Assembly (NCBI GenBank): GCA_003170475.1
Contig: PMZI01000010.1
Location: 18,301 to 82,300, forward strand
Reading direction: 5' to 3'
DNA: 64,000 nt
Source: Ignavibacteriota bacterium
Lineage (GTDB): Bacteria; Bacteroidota; Ignavibacteria; UBA10030
Under the pieces are notes generated by a model. The model had not been told where the DNA came from. It did no database searches and saw nothing but the letters and a program-made list of their open reading frames with translations. The position numbers and the translations under genes were made by a program. Below, in pieces: positions 44,339 through 54,035 of this stretch (position 1 is the first letter of the stretch; each line of letters starts with the position of its first letter).

Positions 44339-45502
44339 ATGACAATGCCTTCTCCAAAACGATACATCGCTCACCTCGACCTCGATTGCTTCTTTGTCTC
44401 CGTCGAACGGATCAAGGATCCCTCCCTCGACGGAAAACCTGTCGTGGTGGGCGGCACCCCCACCGGCCGCGGGGTTGTCGCATCAGCATCGTACGAAGCG
44501 CGCGTCTTCGGCGTTCGTTCGGCGATGCCAACGGCAGCAACATTACGATTGTGCCCGAATCTGGTCATCGTCAGGGGACGCTTCGGCGACTATACGAAAT
44601 ACTCAAACAAGTTGTACCAGCGCATCATGGAGCTTGCTCCCATCGTTGAGCGGGCTTCCATCGATGAAATGTACTTCGACCTGACCGGTTGCGAAGTCCT
44701 CTACAACAACGATCTCCCCGGATTCATCAGGAAACTTCAGAAGATTGTTTGGGATGAGTTTCACCTGCCGTGCACCATCTCCCTTGCTTCGAACAAAGTC
44801 ATAGCCAAAATCGCTGCACAAACTGTCAAACCGGCTGGAACTATTTACGTTCCGCACGGAACGGAGCAAGAGTTTCTTGCCCCCCTCTCCGTCGACGCAA
44901 TACCGGGCGTGGGAAAGAAAACCGGCGAGGTTCTTCGGAAGAAAGGATTTCATCTCATCTCGGATCTACAGAAGACATCGCGCGAGAAACTGGTGCGCGT
45001 CCTCGGCAAACACGGGATTTGGATCCACGAGGTCGCCAACGGGTTTGGATCTGACGAGCTCTCGACGGAGCACGAGAGAAAGAGCATCGGAAATGAGGAA
45101 ACCTTCGCAAAAGATATCGCAGACAAGAATGAACTTCAGAGGATTCTCTTATCTCTGACGGAGGAGGTGTGCTCGTCGCTTCGTTACCGTCATCTCAAAG
45201 GGCGTACGTTCACGCTGAAGCTGCGCTACTCAGATTTTCAGACGATCACAAGGGCGACAACGATCGAGCCGACAGACGACGATAGCATCGTCTTCAAAAC
45301 CATGAAGGAGCTGCTGGAGGCATCCTACACACGCCATCTCCCTCTGCGCCTTCTCGGTGTCCGGGCGTCACACCTGGTGGAAGAGGAACAACTTGAACTG
45401 AAGCTCTTCCCGGAAGATATGAAGCGAACGAGCATGCTGAACGCCGTGGACAAGATCCGGAAGAAATTCGGCGACGACGTCATCCACGTCGGCCGCCAAT
45501 AG
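44339..45502 (+). CDS. dinB: DNA polymerase IV (Y-family translesion polymerase)
   Basis: 387 residues. It copies past damaged bases. The palm has the metal ligands in HLDLDCFFVSVE and the SIDEMYFDLTG motif, with KPVVVGG and ASYEARVFGVRSAMPTA of the fingers. The HhH thumb is IPGVGKKTGEVLRKKGF and the little finger begins near LSLTEEVCSSLRYRHLKGRT. The catalytic site reads SIDEMY rather than the more usual SIDEAY. The start is ATG at 44339 or 44345. No LexA-type box is evident. The C-terminus lacks an obvious clamp-binding motif except QLELKLF, which fits a beta-clamp site. Confidence 0.96.
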   Translation: MTMPSPKRYIAHLDLDCFFVSVERIKDPSLDGKPVVVGGTPTGRGVVASASYEARVFGVRSAMPTAATLRLCPNLVIVRGRFGDYTKYSNKLYQRIMELAPIVERASIDEMYFDLTGCEVLYNNDLPGFIRKLQKIVWDEFHLPCTISLASNKVIAKIAAQTVKPAGTIYVPHGTEQEFLAPLSVDAIPGVGKKTGEVLRKKGFHLISDLQKTSREKLVRVLGKHGIWIHEVANGFGSDELSTEHERKSIGNEETFAKDIADKNELQRILLSLTEEVCSSLRYRHLKGRTFTLKLRYSDFQTITRATTIEPTDDDSIVFKTMKELLEASYTRHLPLRLLGVRASHLVEEEQLELKLFPEDMKRTSMLNAVDKIRKKFGDDVIHVGRQ

Positions 45503-45643
45503 TCAATATTTAGGCCATTCCTGCGCTTTCCCTTTCAAGCCCCGCGACAACGGGAACGCAACCCGGCTCTTCGTCGTTAAACGAATAGCCATTTCAGATC
45601 CTTTCCCCATCTATTCATTCACATTTTAGAGGAGTGTCTTCGT

Positions 45644-46255
45644 ATGAAGAACAATTCACTGAGTTTCCGCACAATGTACGTGTTCCTCGCAGCGGTGTTT
45701 GCTCTCGCCCTGCAGTGGAATACCGCAGTCGCAAAAAATGAGCCGAAATCAGGGTTCGTTTCCGATGTTCTCGGCCAGCTCGACCGAGTGAAGGGACAAA
45801 TCGTTTCTCTCGAAGGCGCCGTGCCTCAGGACAAGTTCAACTGGCGCCCCATGGAAGGTGTTCGCTCCATTAGCGAAGTGTATCTTCACATTGCCGACGG
45901 ACTCTACATCTTTGCCAATGCAGCGGGATTGAAGTCGCCGTTTGACAACAAAGTCCTGTTCGACGAGAAGACGAGGGATGTGAGGACCACCGATAAGGCG
46001 AAGATCGCAGAAGAGCTGAATACCGCATTTGATTGGACAAAGGCCGCAGTCGCAAAACTTACAGATGCCGATCTGGAAAAGAAGGTCGAATTCTTTGGTA
46101 TGAAGATGACCGTCCGGAACGTCTTGATCACGCTGCTGAATCATACGCACGAGCATCTCGGGCAGTCGATTGCCTATGCACGCTCGAACGGAGTGGTTCC
46201 GCCGTGGACTGCAAAAGAGCAGGAAGAAATGAAGAAGAACGCGTCAAAGAAGTAA
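45644..46255 (+). CDS. Exported DinB-like (four-helix, DUF664-type) protein
   Basis: 203 residues with a signal peptide (residues 1-30, cleavage near TAVAKN). The DinB-like helical bundle shows the metal-type histidines in VYLHIADGLYIF and NHTHEHLGQSIAYARSNG, with the conserved ending VPPW. Members of this superfamily are thiol-S-transferase or hydrolase-like; they share only a name with the polymerase gene upstream. The exported location is typical of this phylum. GAGGAGTGTC precedes the ATG. Confidence 0.85.
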   Translation: MKNNSLSFRTMYVFLAAVFALALQWNTAVAKNEPKSGFVSDVLGQLDRVKGQIVSLEGAVPQDKFNWRPMEGVRSISEVYLHIADGLYIFANAAGLKSPFDNKVLFDEKTRDVRTTDKAKIAEELNTAFDWTKAAVAKLTDADLEKKVEFFGMKMTVRNVLITLLNHTHEHLGQSIAYARSNGVVPPWTAKEQEEMKKNASKK

Positions 46256-46275
46256 CATTGAACAACGTGGCCAAC

Positions 46276-46313
46276 CGGTCTGCGGATGTCGTTTGAAATG
46301 ACGACGCAGACCG
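46276..46313. terminator. Hairpin between convergent genes, possible terminator
   Basis: A perfect 9-bp GC-rich stem (46276-46284 with 46305-46313) with an inner GTC/GAC pairing, lying between a plus-strand and a minus-strand gene end. T runs are weak on both sides, so termination is only suggested. Confidence 0.4.
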
Positions 46314-46346
46314 TCCGGCCTCTCAAGGTTGATTCAGATTTTGCGC

Positions 46347-46538
46347 CTATCGTCGATTGAGCACTGTCGATGGCAGAAGAATGATTGCCTTCAGAAGACT
46401 GAAGACTCCATCAACCGCAATCCCGACCAACCGGAACGGAAGCAACAAGAGCCAAATAATCGGATACAATACCAGGGCCAATAGTGCCAGCGGCCAACAG
46501 AAGAACAGGAGGATAAGCCACAGCAGGAGCTTCGTCAT
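46347..46538 (-). CDS. Very small hydrophobic membrane protein
   Basis: 63 residues, almost entirely leucine-rich hydrophobic with two membrane segments and a basic tail (MTKLLLWLILLFFCWPLALL, then LLLPFRLVGIAVDGVF). Small proteins of this look, ending with LLPSTVLNRR-like residues, occur as conserved hypothetical genes in the phylum. AGGGAGGTGAC just upstream is a strong ribosome site. No function assigned. Confidence 0.6.
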   Translation of the reverse strand: MTKLLLWLILLFFCWPLALLALVLYPIIWLLLLPFRLVGIAVDGVFSLLKAIILLPSTVLNRR

Positions 46539-46696
46539 TTGTCACCTCCCTTCAGGCTTACGTCATCATGTTCTTCAAGTTGCGCCCACCACTTCTTTCT
46601 TGCCACAACCGTCCCACCTTCATTGACCGTAGCCCCTTTTTTCCCTACTATTGATGAGCAAAGCCACAGTTTGTTTTCACAGACTGAAACAGTCCA

Positions 46697-47137
46697 ATGC
46701 CACGAGTGAAGCTTCATCTTACGGCCAGAACCGTTTTCACGACTGAGATCCCTGTCCGCATCACCGATGTCAACTATGGCGGACATCTCGGCAATGACTC
46801 GCTTCTCTCTATCCTTCACGAGGCTCGGGTTCAATTCCTGAAGAAGTTCGGGTTTACTGAGTCGAACATCGGCGGGGTCGGAATCATCATGTCCGACGCG
46901 GTTCTTGTGTACAAAGCTGAAGTGTTTTATGGCGACATACTGACAGTCGCAATCGGCGTCGATGATGTGCAGGCAATCGGAGCCGACATCACCTACCGCG
47001 TGTTGGTGCGCGGCAAGGAAGCGGCGCGCGCAAAGACGGGGATTGTATTCTTCGACTACAACAACCGCAAGATCGTTCAGACACCGCAAGTGTTCAAGGA
47101 TTTATTCGGACAGGCCATCGAGCCGGTGAAAAAATGA
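46697..47137 (+). CDS. Acyl-CoA thioesterase-like hotdog protein (4HBT)
   Basis: 146 residues with a hotdog fold: RTVFTTEIPVRITDVNYGGH (with the catalytic-type Asp-x-x-x-Gly-Gly-His), LSILHEARVQFLKKFGFTE (the helix), and VYKAEVFYGDILTVAIGV. It probably hydrolyses acyl-CoA or acyl-ACP thioesters; substrate not predictable. Its TGA stop overlaps the next ATG by four bases (ATGA), implying coupled translation with the metallopeptidase-like gene. The ribosome site is weak. Confidence 0.87.
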   Translation: MPRVKLHLTARTVFTTEIPVRITDVNYGGHLGNDSLLSILHEARVQFLKKFGFTESNIGGVGIIMSDAVLVYKAEVFYGDILTVAIGVDDVQAIGADITYRVLVRGKEAARAKTGIVFFDYNNRKIVQTPQVFKDLFGQAIEPVKK

Positions 47138-48384
47138 AGATTGCATCGGGACAACCATCATCGGATCATATTGACGAAATCGCAGAGTCATACGTAAAGC
47201 TCGTTCTGTCCGTAGGAGAACACGACGGCGATTACGTCGACGCGTATTTCGGCCCTCCCGATTGGAGAGAATATGCAAAGGCCAATCCGGTCTCTCTGGA
47301 CACGATTCGTGTGCATGCCCATCGTTTACTGAAGAACCTTGGAACCATCGATATCTCGTCACACGAGGAGATCGAAAAGCTCCGTCATCAATATCTGTCG
47401 CAACAACTGCGCTCCCTGGCCTCACGGGTTGAGATGCTCGCGGGCAAGTCGTTTTCTTTCGACGAGGAAGCTCGGGCTCTTTACGATGCCCGACCACCAC
47501 ACTACCCTGAGACATTCTTCAAGGATGCGTTGCGGAAGCTCGATGGACTCGTCCCCGGTAACGGAACGGTGGCTCAACGCTACGACCGATATCGCAGTAG
47601 CTTCGCAATTCCCATCGGAAAACTGGATGCGGTGTTTCAAGCAGCTATTGGTGAATGCAGGGAGCGAACCAGGCTGAATATTCCGTTGCCTGCCGACGAA
47701 CGCTTCACTCTCGAGTATGTCTCGAACAGACCGTGGAGTGGTTACAACTGGTACAAGGGCAACGGCGTCAGCCTCATCCAGATCAATACCGATCTCCCCA
47801 TCTATATTGATCGTGCCATCGACCTGGCGGCTCATGAAGGATATCCGGGGCATCATGTCTACAACAGCCTTCTGGAGGCGCACCTCGCGAGGGAGCGGGG
47901 TTGGGTGGAGTTCACCGTGTATGCCCTCTTCAGCCCGCAATCACTCATCGCCGAAGGAACTGCCAATTTCGGCATCGAGGTTGCATTCCCGGGCAAGGAA
48001 AGAGTGGAGTTCGAACAGAGAACACTCTTTCCACTCGCCGGCCTTGACGCGTCCGGTGCAGAACAGTACTATGTGATCCACAATTTCACGAGCGCTCTCA
48101 ACTACGCTCACAACGAAGCAGCCAGGGGATACCTCGACGGCAAAATGACAAGGGATCAAGCCGAAGAATGGCTCGTGACGTACGCCCTCATGTCTCCCGA
48201 CAGAGCCAAGCAACGCGTGCGATTCATCGACGTATATCGCAGCTACGTGATCAACTATAATCTTGGTCAGGACTTGGTGCGGAACTATGTCGATCTGCGC
48301 GGCGGAACTGCCGACAATCCGGCAAAAAGGTGGGAGGAGTTCAAGACGCTCATTTCCTCACCGAGGCTCCCTTCCGGTCTCTAA
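47134..48384 (+). CDS. DUF885-like zinc metallopeptidase-family protein
   Basis: 416 residues, no signal peptide. The family signature is AAHEGYPGHHVYN (HExxPGHH) with a second glutamate about 47 residues later in IAEGTANFGIEVAF, consistent with a gluzincin-type zinc site. The N-terminal two thirds is helical. DUF885 proteins are usually 550-600 residues, so this is a short member. Substrate unknown. It overlaps the thioesterase by four bases and is followed by truA 27 bp on. Confidence 0.8.
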   Translation: MKIASGQPSSDHIDEIAESYVKLVLSVGEHDGDYVDAYFGPPDWREYAKANPVSLDTIRVHAHRLLKNLGTIDISSHEEIEKLRHQYLSQQLRSLASRVEMLAGKSFSFDEEARALYDARPPHYPETFFKDALRKLDGLVPGNGTVAQRYDRYRSSFAIPIGKLDAVFQAAIGECRERTRLNIPLPADERFTLEYVSNRPWSGYNWYKGNGVSLIQINTDLPIYIDRAIDLAAHEGYPGHHVYNSLLEAHLARERGWVEFTVYALFSPQSLIAEGTANFGIEVAFPGKERVEFEQRTLFPLAGLDASGAEQYYVIHNFTSALNYAHNEAARGYLDGKMTRDQAEEWLVTYALMSPDRAKQRVRFIDVYRSYVINYNLGQDLVRNYVDLRGGTADNPAKRWEEFKTLISSPRLPSGL

Positions 48385-48411
48385 GCTCGGTCATTGAAAA
48401 GATAAATACTT

Positions 48412-49206
48412 ATGGCTCGATTCAAACTCTTTATCGAATATGATGGCACCCGGTACAGCGGGTGGCAGATACAAAAGAACGCCCGCACCGTTCAGGGGGA
48501 AATCTCGTCTGCTCTTGGCAAGGTTCTCGACTCAACCGATTTCGAGTTGTATGGAGCGGGAAGAACGGATGCCGGAGTGCACGCTCTTCGTCAGGTGGCT
48601 CACGTCGAGGCGAAGACGATGCTTGCTCCCGAGATCCTTCGGCGGAAGATCAACGATGAGCTTCCGGCCGACGTGAATGTCCTTGAGATCGAGAAAGCAT
48701 CTGCACAGTTCCATGCCCGGCATGATGCTATAGCACGGAGCTATCTGTACCAGATCAGCAGAAGGCGAACTGCTTTTGGAAAGAAGATGGTCTGGTGGAT
48801 CAAGGATCAACTCGACATCAGCAAGATTCAGGCGACCGCAGATCTTTTCGTTGGGATGAAGGACTTCCAATCGTTCACAGCCGACGACCCTGACGAAAAA
48901 TCAACGAAAGTCCACATTGAAAAAATAGAGATTCGGGAACACGGTGACTTGATCCTTATCCGCTTCCTCGGATCCCACTTTCTCTGGAAAATGGTTCGCC
49001 AGATTGTGGGAGTCATTGCAGAAGTTGGAAGAGGTAAATTGACCGTTGAACAGGCGCGATCGTATCTCGATCACCGGTCAAACCAGCCGGCGGCACTGAC
49101 GGCCCCTCCTTCCGGTCTCTTCCTGGAACGCATCTACTATGCCGGGGACAAGAAGCTCGAACGCCTTGAACCGGTGATGCCCATACTATCGGAGTCAAAA
49201 CAATGA
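48412..49206 (+). CDS. truA: tRNA pseudouridine(38-40) synthase
   Basis: 264 residues. It isomerises uridines at positions 38-40 of tRNA anticodon stems. It begins FKLFIEYDGTRYSGWQIQKN, the catalytic Asp is in LYGAGRTDAGVHALRQVAH (GRTDAGVHA), and FHARHDAIARSYLYQI, DFQSFTADD, and FLGSHFLWKMVRQIVGVI complete the pattern. Its TGA overlaps the lspA ATG by four bases (ATGA). Confidence 0.97.
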   Translation: MARFKLFIEYDGTRYSGWQIQKNARTVQGEISSALGKVLDSTDFELYGAGRTDAGVHALRQVAHVEAKTMLAPEILRRKINDELPADVNVLEIEKASAQFHARHDAIARSYLYQISRRRTAFGKKMVWWIKDQLDISKIQATADLFVGMKDFQSFTADDPDEKSTKVHIEKIEIREHGDLILIRFLGSHFLWKMVRQIVGVIAEVGRGKLTVEQARSYLDHRSNQPAALTAPPSGLFLERIYYAGDKKLERLEPVMPILSESKQ

Positions 49207-49715
49207 CCGGTTCCCGGAGAGTCTTGATCATCTTTCTTGTCATCTTCGCTTGTGTCGGTTGTGACCAGCTGACGAAGACTTACGCCGTACACGCCCTGGC
49301 AAACCGAAAGCCGATTGCCGTCTGGGGGGAAACGTTCCGGTTGCAGTACTCGGAAAACGCAGGGGCAATGATGGGTGTTGGGGGTGATCTGCCAGACACT
49401 GTTCGATTCTGGATTTTTGTCGTCTTCACCGGGTGCGCCCTCGTGGGGATACTCGCATATTCGATATTTGGGAAAAACCTCCGGATCGTAGACATCCTGT
49501 CTCTTTCTTTGATTCTCGGAGGTGGGGCCGGGAATCTCATCGATCGACTTTTCAAGGGTGGAGTGGTCATCGATTTCATGATTCTTACGCTGGGATTCCT
49601 CAAGACCGCGATCTTCAATATCGCGGACACGGTGGTTGTGGGCGGACTTCTGTTGCTTGCAATCTCCAACCTTCCATGGTTCTCGAGACGGCTCGATAAG
49701 GTGAGCAAGAGTTGA
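49203..49715 (+). CDS. lspA: Lipoprotein signal peptidase (signal peptidase II)
   Basis: 170 residues, four membrane segments. It cleaves prolipoprotein signal peptides at the inner membrane, serving the many lipoproteins in this window. Motifs: GCDQLTKTYAVH, the YSENAGAMMG loop, GGGAGNLIDRLFKGGVVIDF (catalytic Asp in both D-R-L and I-D-F parts) and IFNIADTVVVGG. Coupled to truA by an ATGA overlap; this pairing differs from the more usual ileS-lspA order. Confidence 0.96.
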   Translation: MTGSRRVLIIFLVIFACVGCDQLTKTYAVHALANRKPIAVWGETFRLQYSENAGAMMGVGGDLPDTVRFWIFVVFTGCALVGILAYSIFGKNLRIVDILSLSLILGGGAGNLIDRLFKGGVVIDFMILTLGFLKTAIFNIADTVVVGGLLLLAISNLPWFSRRLDKVSKS

Positions 49716-49840
49716 AAGTGGTCAGGATTCTTGATAAACTTGGTCGTTGTTGAACTGTTTCTCCAGGTCTTCCTGTTCGTCACCGCCGGCCTCATGAGTT
49801 TGTGTTGCAGATCATCGTCTCCAGAAAATCGGAGAACTAT

Positions 49841-49872
49841 TTTGGTAAGATATCACCAATTGAATTACCAAA
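49841..49872. promoter_or_regulatory. 8-bp inverted repeat just upstream of a small membrane gene
   Basis: TTTGGTAA (49841-49848) and TTACCAAA (49865-49872), 16 bases apart, ending 11 bp before the ATG at 49884. It could be an operator or a hairpin next to the ribosome site. The remaining 49716-49840 shows nothing. Confidence 0.35.
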
Positions 49873-49883
49873 TGGATTGAGCC

Positions 49884-50135
49884 ATGTACGATGCAATTCT
49901 GCTGATGACAGCCCTCGTCATCATTTTCCTTGGCGTTCGTCTTGTGATGAAGTTCCGTGAGATGGCAGGATGGAAAGACGAGGACGCAATCGTTGGGGGG
50001 AGGAACAACTTCGCATTGCCCCCGGACCTTCGCGAGTTGAAAATCGAGGAACCCTCTGAAGACGTCATCAATCTTCTGGATGCTCCTGACGAGAAGCGTT
50101 CTCCCGATGACATTGCGACTTCACAGAATCCGTAG
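49884..50135 (+). CDS. Small single-pass membrane protein of unknown function
   Basis: 83 residues: an N-terminal membrane segment (ILLMTALVIIFLGVRLVM), a basic stretch (KFREMAGWKDED) and an acidic, probably disordered C-terminus (ELKIEEPSEDVINLLDAPDE). The start ATG has only GGATTGAG upstream. Nothing identifies a function. Lies alone between lspA and fucI. Confidence 0.5.
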   Translation: MYDAILLMTALVIIFLGVRLVMKFREMAGWKDEDAIVGGRNNFALPPDLRELKIEEPSEDVINLLDAPDEKRSPDDIATSQNP

Positions 50136-50216
50136 TCTGTCCAGAGATTGTTCTACAGCAAATCGTTAACCCTTCACACGAGTCCCCACAGCCGAGCTTA
50201 TCGAGGAGACACTGCA

Positions 50217-52028
50217 ATGCCAAACGCCAACCAATCGAGAACCACGAACAGATTGATCGGACCATCTCCAAAGATCGGCATTCGACCAACAATCGACGGC
50301 CGGCGAAAGGGCGTTCGCGAGTCGCTTGAAAACGCAACCATGTCGATGGCGAAGAACGTGGCAGCACTCATCTCGACGAACCTCCGCCATGCGAACGGAT
50401 CAAGCGTCGAGTGCGTCATTGCTGACACCTGCATTGGTGGAGTTGCTGAGGCAGCGAAGACTGCTGAAAAGTTCTCCCGCGAAGGCGTCGGGGTCTCACT
50501 CACGGTTACCCCCTGTTGGTGCTACGGGGCAGAGACGATGGACATGGATCCCCTGATTCCCAAAGCAATATGGGGATTCAACGGCACCGAACGTCCGGGA
50601 GCTGTCTATCTCGCGGCCGCTCTGGCTGGCCACAATCAGAAGGGATTGCCTGCATTTGGAATTTACGGACATGATGTGCAGGATGCGGGAGACAGCTCCA
50701 TCCCGCAAGACGTCCGGGAAAAGATTCTGCAGTTCGTTCAGGCGGGTTTGGCCGTTGCCACGATGCGAGGGAAATCCTATCTGGCGATGGGAGGGGTCTC
50801 CATGGGAATCGCCGGATCCATCGTCGACCATTCGTTTTTCGAGAGTTATCTGGGAATGCGTGTCGAGACGGTTGACATGAGCGAGTTCTCCCGACGAATC
50901 TCAGAAGAGATCTTCGACAAACAGGAATTTTCGAAAGCAATGGTGTGGGTGAAGACACACTGCAAAGAAGGCAAAGACTTCAACCCGCCGCGGCTCCAGA
51001 AGAATCATGCAGAGAAGGATCGCGATTGGGAGACAGTCGTCAAAATGACGATGATAGCGCGGGACCTGATGATGGGCAACCCAAAGCTCTCCGAGGCAGG
51101 ATTTGAGGAAGAGGCGCTGGGCCACAATGCGATTGCCGGTGGCTTCCAGGGACAGCGGCAGTGGACGGATCACAGCCCGAACGGCGACTTCCTCGAAGCA
51201 ATCCTCAATTCGTCGTTTGATTGGAACGGCATCCGTCAACCGTTCATCGTGGCGACGGAGAATGACTCCCTCAACGGACTCTGCATGTTATTCGGCCATT
51301 TGTTGACGAACACAGCTCAGATCTTCGCAGACGTCAGAACATATTGGAGCCCTGAGGCAGTCAAGCGTGTGACCGGATACAAATTGACCGGAGCCGCTGC
51401 GAGCGGCATCCTGCACCTTATTAACTCCGGTTCCGCTACACTCGATGGAACAGGGCAGCAATCCATCGGAGGCAAGCCGGTGATGAAACCATTCTGGGAC
51501 ATCTCCGAACAGGAGGCGCAGAAATGTCTGAAGTCGACCACGTGGTATCCCGCGATGAGAGAGTACTTCGCCGGCGGTGGATACTCGTCCGGATATCTCA
51601 CGCGGGGGGGGATGCCTGCCACCATGGTCCGGTTGAATCTGGTCAAGGGACTCGGACCATCCCTTCAGATCGCGGAAGGCACCACGATCGACCTTCCGGA
51701 AAAAGTTGATCGCACACTCGAAGAACGCACGGATCGAACTTGGCCCACAACATGGTTCGCCCCGAGACCAAGCGGCGAAGGTCCATTTCGTGACGCTTAC
51801 ACTGTGATGAACAATTGGGGTGCAAACCACTGCGCGATGAGCTTCGGCCACATCGGCAGCCAACTTATTACGCTCGCCGCCATCCTGAGGATCCCGGTCT
51901 CGATGCACAACGTCGAAGATCAACGTATCTTTCGCCCCAGCGCATGGACGGCATTTGGTTCGAAAGATCTCGAAAGTGCCGACTTTCGGGCCTGCAAAAA
52001 CTACGGGCCGATGTACGGATTGTACTGA
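50217..52028 (+). CDS. fucI: L-fucose isomerase
   Basis: 603 residues from the ATG at 50217 (GAGGAGAC upstream). It converts L-fucose to L-fuculose (and D-arabinose to D-ribulose) with Mn. The first residues [35 protein letters not shown], and the active-site Glu and Asp in [14 protein letters not shown], with His in [13 protein letters not shown], match the family. The other fucose genes (kinase, aldolase, permease) are not in the window; the neighbouring deoC is an unrelated aldolase. E. coli FucI is of similar length (591). Confidence 0.95.
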   Translation: MPNANQSRTTNRLIGPSPKIGIRPTIDGRRKGVRESLENATMSMAKNVAALISTNLRHANGSSVECVIADTCIGGVAEAAKTAEKFSREGVGVSLTVTPCWCYGAETMDMDPLIPKAIWGFNGTERPGAVYLAAALAGHNQKGLPAFGIYGHDVQDAGDSSIPQDVREKILQFVQAGLAVATMRGKSYLAMGGVSMGIAGSIVDHSFFESYLGMRVETVDMSEFSRRISEEIFDKQEFSKAMVWVKTHCKEGKDFNPPRLQKNHAEKDRDWETVVKMTMIARDLMMGNPKLSEAGFEEEALGHNAIAGGFQGQRQWTDHSPNGDFLEAILNSSFDWNGIRQPFIVATENDSLNGLCMLFGHLLTNTAQIFADVRTYWSPEAVKRVTGYKLTGAAASGILHLINSGSATLDGTGQQSIGGKPVMKPFWDISEQEAQKCLKSTTWYPAMREYFAGGGYSSGYLTRGGMPATMVRLNLVKGLGPSLQIAEGTTIDLPEKVDRTLEERTDRTWPTTWFAPRPSGEGPFRDAYTVMNNWGANHCAMSFGHIGSQLITLAAILRIPVSMHNVEDQRIFRPSAWTAFGSKDLESADFRACKNYGPMYGLY

Positions 52029-52138
52029 AAACAGTCCACTCCGATGATTTCAGTGACGCAGCGTAACTACCCTGGATCGAAACGCCATGATCTCGAGGTG
52101 ACTCCCAGCACACGTGAGCGACGGGGGATGCTCTGGAT

Positions 52139-52166
52139 TTGGAACTCGTGGATTTTCTCGTATATT
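52139..52166 (+). promoter_or_regulatory. Predicted sigma-70 promoter of deoC
   Basis: TTGGAA, 16 bases, TATATT. Expected transcript start about 50 bp before the deoC ATG. The rest of the 52029-52222 gap shows no other feature. Confidence 0.45.
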
Positions 52167-52222
52167 GCTGAAGTTTCTCTCGACGAAAACTGCATGCCTT
52201 CTTCATCTCTGATCTGATTCTC

Positions 52223-52939
52223 ATGCTTCAGACACTAACGAGCGAACGGATTCCATTTGATACCTCACTCGCAAGCGTCATTGACCACACTCTCCTTCTA
52301 CCGGAGGCCACGCAACGGCAAATCGAGCGACTCTGCGATGAGGCACTAGCCTACGGATTCGCCGCCGTTTGCGTGAATCCTTCACACGTTGGGATGTGCG
52401 CGAAAAGACTCTCTGGGTCTCGGGTCAAGGTTTGCACGGTGATCGGCTTTCCGTTGGGAGCCACTTCTTCACAGGCAAAGTCGTTCGAAGCTGCACAAGC
52501 CATCCGGGATGGCGCGCAAGAAGTGGATATGGTTATCAACATCGGGATGCTGAAGTCGGGGAATGATGATTTCGTCTTGAGCGACATCCAGTCTGTCGTC
52601 GCTGTCGCTGCAGAACACGGGGCTTTGACGAAGGTCATCCTCGAAACAGCTCTTCTGAGCGAAGAAGAGAAGAAAAAAGGATGTGCGCTTGCGAAACAAG
52701 CCGGGGCAGATTTTGTCAAGACCTCCACAGGCTTCGCCGATGGAGGTGCAACCGTGGACGACATTCGGCTGATGCGAACTGCCGTCGGACCGTCCATGGG
52801 AGTGAAAGCCTCCGGTGGTATACGAACTCACAGCCAGGCCCGATCACTCATCCAGGCGGGTGCGACCCGTATCGGTGCAAGTTTGAGCGTCCAAATCGTC
52901 ACAGAGCAAAACGACCCAAAAGCCACGGGGTATTCATGA
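52223..52939 (+). CDS. deoC: Deoxyribose-phosphate aldolase
   Basis: 238 residues. It splits 2-deoxyribose 5-phosphate into glyceraldehyde 3-phosphate and acetaldehyde. [57 protein letters not shown], the Schiff-base Lys in [17 protein letters not shown] and VKASGGIRT are all seen. The stop overlaps the next gene's ATG by four bases. Deoxynucleoside salvage and the SPOR lipoproteins downstream share no obvious function, so the coupling is probably an accident of compaction. Confidence 0.96.
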   Translation: MLQTLTSERIPFDTSLASVIDHTLLLPEATQRQIERLCDEALAYGFAAVCVNPSHVGMCAKRLSGSRVKVCTVIGFPLGATSSQAKSFEAAQAIRDGAQEVDMVINIGMLKSGNDDFVLSDIQSVVAVAAEHGALTKVILETALLSEEEKKKGCALAKQAGADFVKTSTGFADGGATVDDIRLMRTAVGPSMGVKASGGIRTHSQARSLIQAGATRIGASLSVQIVTEQNDPKATGYS

Positions 52940-53490
52940 GTCGAATCCTGCAAAACTTCGATGCGGAGAAAGCACTCTTACCGCTCCTTCTGATGACCGC
53001 TCTCACCCTCTCTGCATGTGTTTCCTCAGAAGAAGCGGGGACCGCGAAAAGAGTCGGAGCACCGGTTTCAAGCCAAACAATTTCGGATTCTGTCCGTGCG
53101 AGAGTGGATTCTCTTATGCGAGCTGATGCCGCCCGGGCAAAGCGCGCCGGATTCACATCGCAACATGACACTCTTGTCGCGTCGATCGTCAAGACTTCGA
53201 AATCTTCCTCCCGCACAATCAAGCCCATCGAGCGTCCCGCCAATGCCGCCTTCGCAGTCCAGGTGGGTGCCTTCGCCCGAACAGACCACGCTCTCCATGC
53301 GCAGAAACTGGCTCGCGAGAGATGCGGTGATATCCCCATTTTCAACTCCTTCGAGCCTTACGACAAACTGTATCGGGTACGCGTCGGGAAGTTCGACACC
53401 CGACAGCAGGCAGATTCTTTGAAGAAGTGGATGAAGACGCAGTTTCCGAACGAATACACGGATTCATGGATCAACTACATCTCCAAATGA
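52936..53490 (+). CDS. SPOR-domain lipoprotein (first of two)
   Basis: 184 residues from the ATG at 52936, which overlaps the deoC stop (ATGA). Lipoprotein signal ending LTLSACVSS (Cys27). After a polar linker, a C-terminal SPOR domain (about residues 105-180): [20 protein letters not shown], then [24 protein letters not shown] domains bind denuded peptidoglycan, usually at division sites. Its own stop overlaps the next ATG. Confidence 0.85.
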   Translation: MSRILQNFDAEKALLPLLLMTALTLSACVSSEEAGTAKRVGAPVSSQTISDSVRARVDSLMRADAARAKRAGFTSQHDTLVASIVKTSKSSSRTIKPIERPANAAFAVQVGAFARTDHALHAQKLARERCGDIPIFNSFEPYDKLYRVRVGKFDTRQQADSLKKWMKTQFPNEYTDSWINYISK

Positions 53491-54035
53491 AGCATTGGGT
53501 GTTCGTCATAGCAATCGCCGTGGTCCTGCTCGTTCTCTCCGGATGTAGTTCGTCAGAAAGTTCACGGAAGAGCAGCACATCACCGACAGGAGAACAGGAT
53601 CACAAAGTTCCCGGTTCGCACTTCGAGAGAGCCTTCAATCCATCCGACTACGATGACGAAATTGAAGTCATCAAGAATCAGCATGAATTCGAACAGCAGC
53701 GAGCCGCCGCTGAACGCCAGCAGGACAGCGTGGTGGTGGAATCCGAGCTTACGCAGGGATTTCGGATACAGATTTTCGCCACAGGAAGTTTCGATGAAGC
53801 GAATGCCATGAGGCAGACAGCGGTCCAGAGGCTTACCGAAGACTCCGTTTATGTCGTCTTTGATCCACCGGTCTACAAAGTGAGAGTCGGCGATTTCCGC
53901 ACGCGTGTTGAAGCAAATCAACGGCTCGGAGTCATCAGCGCAATGGGTTTCGCTGACGCCTGGGTTGTGGGAGACAAAATCACAATTCGCAAGTCGGTCC
54001 GGGTTCAGCCGCCCGGTAACACCCGAAAGCGTTGA
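53487..54035 (+). CDS. SPOR-domain lipoprotein (second of two)
   Basis: 182 residues from the ATG at 53487, overlapping the previous stop (ATGA). Lipoprotein signal ending LLVLSGCSSS (Cys20), a long polar and coiled-coil-like linker (HEFEQQRAAAERQQDSVVVE), then a SPOR domain (FRIQIFATGSFDEANAMRQT, then VYKVRVGDFRTRVEANQRLG). Together with the previous gene it gives two different envelope-anchored peptidoglycan-binding proteins made from one transcript with deoC. Confidence 0.85.
   Translation: MKHWVFVIAIAVVLLVLSGCSSSESSRKSSTSPTGEQDHKVPGSHFERAFNPSDYDDEIEVIKNQHEFEQQRAAAERQQDSVVVESELTQGFRIQIFATGSFDEANAMRQTAVQRLTEDSVYVVFDPPVYKVRVGDFRTRVEANQRLGVISAMGFADAWVVGDKITIRKSVRVQPPGNTRKR

Noticed and set aside
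44339..46255. dinB polymerase and DinB-family protein as a functional pair
   Set aside because: They share only the historical name; the second is an exported four-helix protein, and 141 bp separates them.
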